From assembly GCA_963812945.1 (NCBI GenBank), contig CAWEXD010000002.1, forward strand, positions 1 through 42,350: a stretch of DNA of 42,350 bases, given 5' to 3'. The notes beneath the pieces are model-generated. The model was given only the letters and a program-made list of their open reading frames with translations. It made no database searches and was not told the origin of the DNA. Below, in pieces: positions 37,929-42,350 of this stretch. This DNA comes from DASRDR01 sp963812945 [NCBI: uncultured Candidatus Rokubacteria bacterium]. Lineage in GTDB: Bacteria > Methylomirabilota > Methylomirabilia > Rokubacteriales. Each line of letters begins with the position of its first letter. Position 1 is the first letter of the stretch. A program made the position numbers and the translations under genes.

Positions 37929-40900
37929 CGGAATCGGAGCCGCAGGACCACTCCGGCGGTGTAGCCGCCGCTCATACCTCGCTCGCCGACCAGACTCAGC
38001 GGGCCAAGGAGCTGGTATTCGACCCGAACCCGTTGCTGTCCCGCGCTCTCCGTCCCGGGGGCGCCGGCCGGGGTCGTCCGCTCGGGCGTCGTCCGGGTTC
38101 CGACCTGGAGCCGCTGCTCGCCCCCACCCAGTCCCGGCAGGCCTTGGAGTCCCAGGAGGTCGCGGACGATGGTCCGGGCCGCCTCTTCGGCGAGGACGCC
38201 GGCGGGCGACCGCTCGAGCTCGGCGCGCGTCGCGCCGAAGGCGACGAGGGCCAGGAGATCCTCCTGCGGGAGCGGAGGGGTCGAAGAGAGGCGCACGTCC
38301 AGCTGGTCGGTGCGTCCGCTGACCCGGACGGTGACGTCGTACTCGCGGATGCGCGCGGTGGCGATTGCATCGAGGAAGGGATCGATCCGCCGGGGATCGA
38401 CGAACCGGGCCGTTGCCGTGAGGATCGTGAAGCGGCGATCCCGGAACGTCACGCGGCCCTCCCGGGTCTCGAGCATCCCGAGCACGGCCGGCGCCGCCGT
38501 GGAGCCCTCGACGGAGAGGGTGCCGCCGATCCGCAGGGAGGCGGTGCGGTTTCGCACCACGAGGTTGTCGTCGAGCTTGACGGCGATCCGCAACGGGAGC
38601 GCGGCCCCGCCGGACGGCGGCCCGGCCGACGCCGTGCGGTGCGCCGGCGGCGGGGGCGAGCTCGCGCGTGTAGATCCCCCGGACCAGGCGCAGCTCCCCT
38701 TGGAGCAGCGCGCGCGCGGCGCGGCCCGCCAGCTCCAAATCGCCGTCCCAGAGGGTCGAGAGGCCGTCGAGCGGCGTCGCGGCGACGCGCCGAGCCTTGA
38801 GGGCCACGCGATAGGCCCCGAGCCCCCCGTCCGCCAGCGCCGCCTCGCCGCTCGCGGTCAGGGTCCCTCCGCCGAGGACGCCCCGGGCCTCGACCAGACG
38901 CAGGCCGGCAGGAGACGCGGTGAGCCGCGCCTGGATCTCGCGTACGGGCTCCGCGTAGCCGCGGACCGTGACGCTCGCGCCGTCGAGGGCTCCGGCGCCG
39001 CTGATCTCGGGCGCCGAGGTCGTGCCTCGCGCGGTCACCGTCACGTCCAGGATCCCGCTGGCCGCTTCCACCTCGGGCCGGAGCGACGCGAGCACGCCCA
39101 GCGGGATCCGGCCCCGGAGCTCGGCATCGAGGGCGCCTCCCGCGTGAAGCGCCCCGCGGCCCGTGATCGTCCCCGCACGCCCCTCGAGCAACAGGCGCTC
39201 GACCCGCAGCGCGCCCGCGTCGAAGCTCGCGACGATCGGCTCCTGGCTCGTGAGAGCCTCGCCCGCGACCACGAGTCGGAGCGGGTCGAGACGGAGCGTC
39301 CCTCGCCCCGCCCTCGGGTGGTCCAGCGGGACTTCGGCCAGGAGCCGCGCCGACACCGACCCGTCGACCGTCGCTCGCTCCCCCAGGCCGAGCCGGCGCC
39401 CCAGCTCCCCGAGGGGCAGGTCGTCGACCGCGGCGCGGACCCTCATCGTGGCGCCCGCCTCGGCACGCCCCTCGGCAACTGCGCTGAGCCGACGCTCGGG
39501 AAAGCCGAGCTCGGCGCGGACCGCACGCCCCCGGAGCTCGGCCGCCAGGGTCCCGGCTCCGAGCGCCTCACCCGCGGCGCGGACCCCGTCGAATCGGAGC
39601 GCCAGCGAGGCGGTGACGTCCTCGAGAGACCGGAACACGGCCTCGAGGCGTCCCGACGCCGAGCCGGCCAGGCCGAGGGCCGGGGGGACCACGCGGAGCT
39701 CCGCCAGCTCGGCCGGTCCGAGCCGGGCCTCCAGACGACCGCCCCCGCTCCACTGCCACGACCCCGTCCCCCGCACGGCCACGCCGCGAACGCGGGTGGA
39801 CACGGCGGTCGCCTCGAGCCGCTCGGGGTCCACCCGGAAGGCGGCGTGGAGCGCCTCGATCGGCCAGCCGCCCACCGTCAGGACCGGGGCCGTCAGCGTT
39901 CCCCGTCCGCGCCACCCTCTCGGTCGCCCACGACGCTTCGCCCTCGAGCGCGAGTGGATCCTTCCCGAGGACGGCGCGGGCGTCGGCAATGCGGATGGTG
40001 GAGGGCGTGACCCGGAACGGCACCGTGACCCCTGTGAGGGTGACCTCCGCGCTCGTGAGGGCGGTCGCCTCGATCCGCCCGGTGGCGACCGGCTCCCGCC
40101 ACGACCCGCTCAGGTCGGCGGAGACGATCGCCTGGCCGGCGACGCGATCCTGGCCGAGGGCCCGCGCCACCTCGGCCACGTCGGCCATGAGCCGGCTGCG
40201 GAGCGCGATCGGCCCTTCGAACGGCACGCGGCCGTCCAGGGATACCGTTCCCACCGGCCAGCGGCCGCGGATCGACACGGCCTCCAGCCCGGTCCTGGTG
40301 AGCCGCGCCTCGCCCCGCACCTCGCCCGGCGTGGCCCGGTCGAACGGCGGCGGCAGCCGCGCCTGCTCCAGCCCGATCGCGATGCGGGCGTCGCTCCCGC
40401 CGGCTTCCATGACGGCGGACGCCGTGATCGTCCCCGGCGGGCCCTCGGCCCGGAACTGGTCCACCGTGAGCCGCCCGCGGTCCCACCGGATGACTGCCGG
40501 CGAGCGAGTCGTCCAGCGCCCGCCCGCCACGACGAGCTCGTCCGGCGTGATCGACGCCGTCATCCGCATTTCTCCCGGCCGCCACAGGGGAACCTCGGCC
40601 TCCGCGCGTGCCGAGACGCGCCCGAGCACTCGCCCGCGCGCCGCGGGCGCGAGCCGCGCCACGATGGGATCCAGGTTGGTCCGCTCGAGTCGGGCCTGCG
40701 CGGTGACGGTCCGGCCCTCCTCGAGACGGCCGTGACCCGTGGCCGAGAGCCCCATCGCGGGGAACTCGAGCGCCGCCGTCAGGTCGCGGTCCGTGACACC
40801 GACGTCGAGGCGGCCCGACCCGAAGGGGACGCCGCCGAGCGAGACGTCGCGGAGGCCGATCGCCGCGGTGGCGGACACCGTCCCCCGCTGTGTGCTGGCT

Positions 40901-42350
40901 CGGAAGTGGGCCTCACCGGACCCCTCCAGGGAGAGGCCGGCGGGAAGTCGCGCGCAGCTTGTCGAGCACGACCGGACCGAGGTTCCCCTCCGCCGATCCG
41001 TCGCCCCCCCAGTCCCAGGTCCCGCGCAGCGTCAGCGGGCTCCATGAACGCGGCCGGTAAGGCGCTGGACCTCGACCCGCTCGGCGTCGAGCACGACGGC
41101 CGCCTGGAGGTCCTCGATCGGCGCCCCGGGGAGGGCGACGCGCGGCGCCTCGAGCGTTCCCGTCCACCGCGAGAAGCCTTCGCTGCTCGCCAGGCGGTAG
41201 CGCAGCTCCACGCGGTCGACCGTCCGCGTGGTGAGGGTGAGCGGTCCCACGTCAGCCTGCCCGGCGACGACCGGCCGATCCCACGTCCCCGTCGCTTCCG
41301 CGGTCACGCGCGCCGGTCCCGCAACGCCCGTCGCCCCCAGGGCCTGCGCGAACGGTCCGAGGTCGGCGTCGAGGTCCGCGCGGAGCCCCAGGCGGCCCCC
41401 CGGCTCCACGCGGCCCGTGACGTCGAGCCGCGCGGCGGCCCACCGCGCGGTCACCGGCCCGAGCTCGATCCCGCCCCCATCGAGCCGGCCGTCGGCCTGG
41501 ACGTTCGCGGGGCCGAGGGACGCGAGGACCCCCGGGAGCCGGAGCCCGTCCAGCGCGAGGTGGGCCCGTCGCGCGCCGGCTCCCCGGTCGGGGCTCAGGG
41601 TGAAGGCGCCCCGGACGGGCCCGCTAGGGAGGTCTCCGCGAATGTCCCGAAGGTGCAAGGTCCCGTCTCCGAAGCTTCCCTCGAGGTGGACACCTCGCGC
41701 GCGAAACGATCCCGCGGCAAGCTCGGGCACGGTGATGCGACCCTCGACCCGCGGGGCGGCGATCGGTCCCTCGAGCGTCGCGTCGAACCTGGCGATGCCG
41801 GTCAGCGGCCAGGTCAGCCCGGCGCGGCTGGCGATCGGGACCAGGCTGGCCTCCCCGCGAACCGTTCCGAGCACTGCGAGCCCCGCCGGGGTCGGTCGCA
41901 GCTGGCCGGACAGCTCGGCCTCGTGGCCCTCCCACCGGAACCGCACGCTCCGGACGGTCACCTCCCCGGCGCGGATCGTGCCCTCGGCGCGGACCCGCTC
42001 GACGTGCTCGCGCACCGCGGGCGACTCGAAGCGGAGGCTCTCGGCTGCCGCGGAAAGGGTGAGCGCGTCCGGCTGCGGCCGGCCATCGGCGTCGAGTCCA
42101 CGGACCTCGACCGTCCACGGCGCATCCGGATCCCGGTAGAGGATGCGGCCTTGCCGGATCTGCACCACGGCGAGCCGCGCCGTCACCGGACCGATGGCGA
42201 CGGTGTCGGGCGGGATCGGGATCGCCAGTCCGCCGCCCCCCGCGGCCGTGGCGGTCACCTCGATCCCCGTCAGGGTCACGCCGATCACGAGCCGCCGATG
42301 CCAGAGGCTCTCGAGCCGGACGCTGACGTCGCCGTGGTCGAGCCTGAGGA
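37925..42350 (-). CDS. tamB: TamB-like translocation/assembly module protein, 5' truncated by the window and apparently frameshifted
   Basis: At least 1470 codons of the beta-helical AsmA/TamB type: endlessly repeated short strands with Gly/Val/Leu/Arg (for example VRLESLWHRRLVIGVTLTGI at the right edge, GSFRARGVHLEGSFGDGTLH, GTLRLDPLRLVVAGEALTSQ). The conserved C-terminal DUF490 region includes GTLSVEGSTAAPAVLGMLET, REGRVTFRDRRF and PLPQEDLLALVAFGATRAEL, ending VVLRLRFR. TamB spans the periplasm and works with an Omp85 protein in outer-membrane protein or lipid transport, and here it directly overlaps one. The frame changes near 41036, 40950, 39915 and 38650, each in a G/C run or GC repeat; joined across these points the sequence stays open and in family register. 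Confidence 0.85.

Noticed and set aside
38169-40010. Plus-strand open frame of about 610 codons across the TamB gene
   Set aside because: Arg/Pro/Ala-rich shadow; the minus strand gives clear TamB repeats even across the frameshifts.
1-42350. CRISPR arrays, rRNA genes, riboswitches, replication origin or prophage
   Set aside because: No spaced short repeats, no rRNA-like segments, no dnaA-box cluster and no phage structural genes were seen on reading both strands.

Overview
The window is a high-GC (by eye mostly 65-70 percent) bacterial chromosome segment. There is no rRNA, no convincing tRNA and no CRISPR array. A tetrahydromethanopterin (H4MPT) C1-transfer cluster (fae, ftr, a DUF447 protein, beta-RFAP synthase) sits beside many outer-membrane proteins, an RND efflux system and a TamB/Omp85 operon, so the organism is Gram-negative and probably a soil or sediment relative of methylotrophs. 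The Methylomirabilota/Rokubacteria group is my best guess, from gene content and style only; methylotrophic Proteobacteria are the alternative.

Layout. 1-2.7 kb (minus): H4MPT C1 operon behind a near-consensus sigma70 promoter, with two hairpins between fae and ftr. 2.7-9.5 kb (minus): a cyclic-nucleotide-binding/SLC13-type transporter fusion, a stand-alone receiver, a FixJ-type regulator and a MASE1-GAF-PAS-PAS histidine kinase. 9.5-11.5 kb (plus): a divergent intergenic region with operator-like repeats, a small lipoprotein, a truncated nrfA (C-terminal hemes only) and a beta-barrel protein. 11.9-18.1 kb (plus): a complete RND tripartite efflux operon (adaptor, HAE1 pump, NodT-type outer-membrane factor). 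18.1-20 kb: beta-carbonic anhydrase, a remnant of a POT-family peptide transporter N-terminus, and a DUF808 membrane protein.

19.15-23.8 kb is the most dynamic part. A 1.76 kb unit (3' part of the DUF808 gene plus an outer-membrane protein gene) is tandemly duplicated. The junction has 4 bp of microhomology. The second DUF808 copy is interrupted by about 1.4 kb of lower-GC DNA that carries a PagL-like lipid A deacylase gene, an ISL3-like IS remnant and a flanking 82 bp direct repeat. Both copies of the outer-membrane gene keep a sigma54 (-24/-12) promoter although the DNA around it has diverged.

23.8-32.7 kb (plus): a secreted protein of unknown function, a large repeat-containing surface protein, a membrane protein, a Ca2+/H+ exchanger, a small two-TM ion channel, a MipA/OmpV protein and an MltF-like lytic transglycosylase. 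32.75-34.2 kb (minus): a PerM/AI-2E-type permease with an overlapping SemiSWEET-like gene. 34.4-42.35 kb (minus): TamB, an Omp85 (TamA/BamA-like) barrel protein and a SurA-like chaperone/isomerase in one overlapping operon. This operon carries about ten apparent frameshifts, whereas the intact single-copy genes in the rest of the window show none.

Functional picture: formaldehyde capture and oxidation at one end, and an envelope-centred set (outer-membrane assembly, lipid A trimming, efflux, peptidoglycan turnover, ion channels) over most of the rest. The sensor system at 5-9.5 kb and the two sigma54 promoters are the main visible regulatory inputs.
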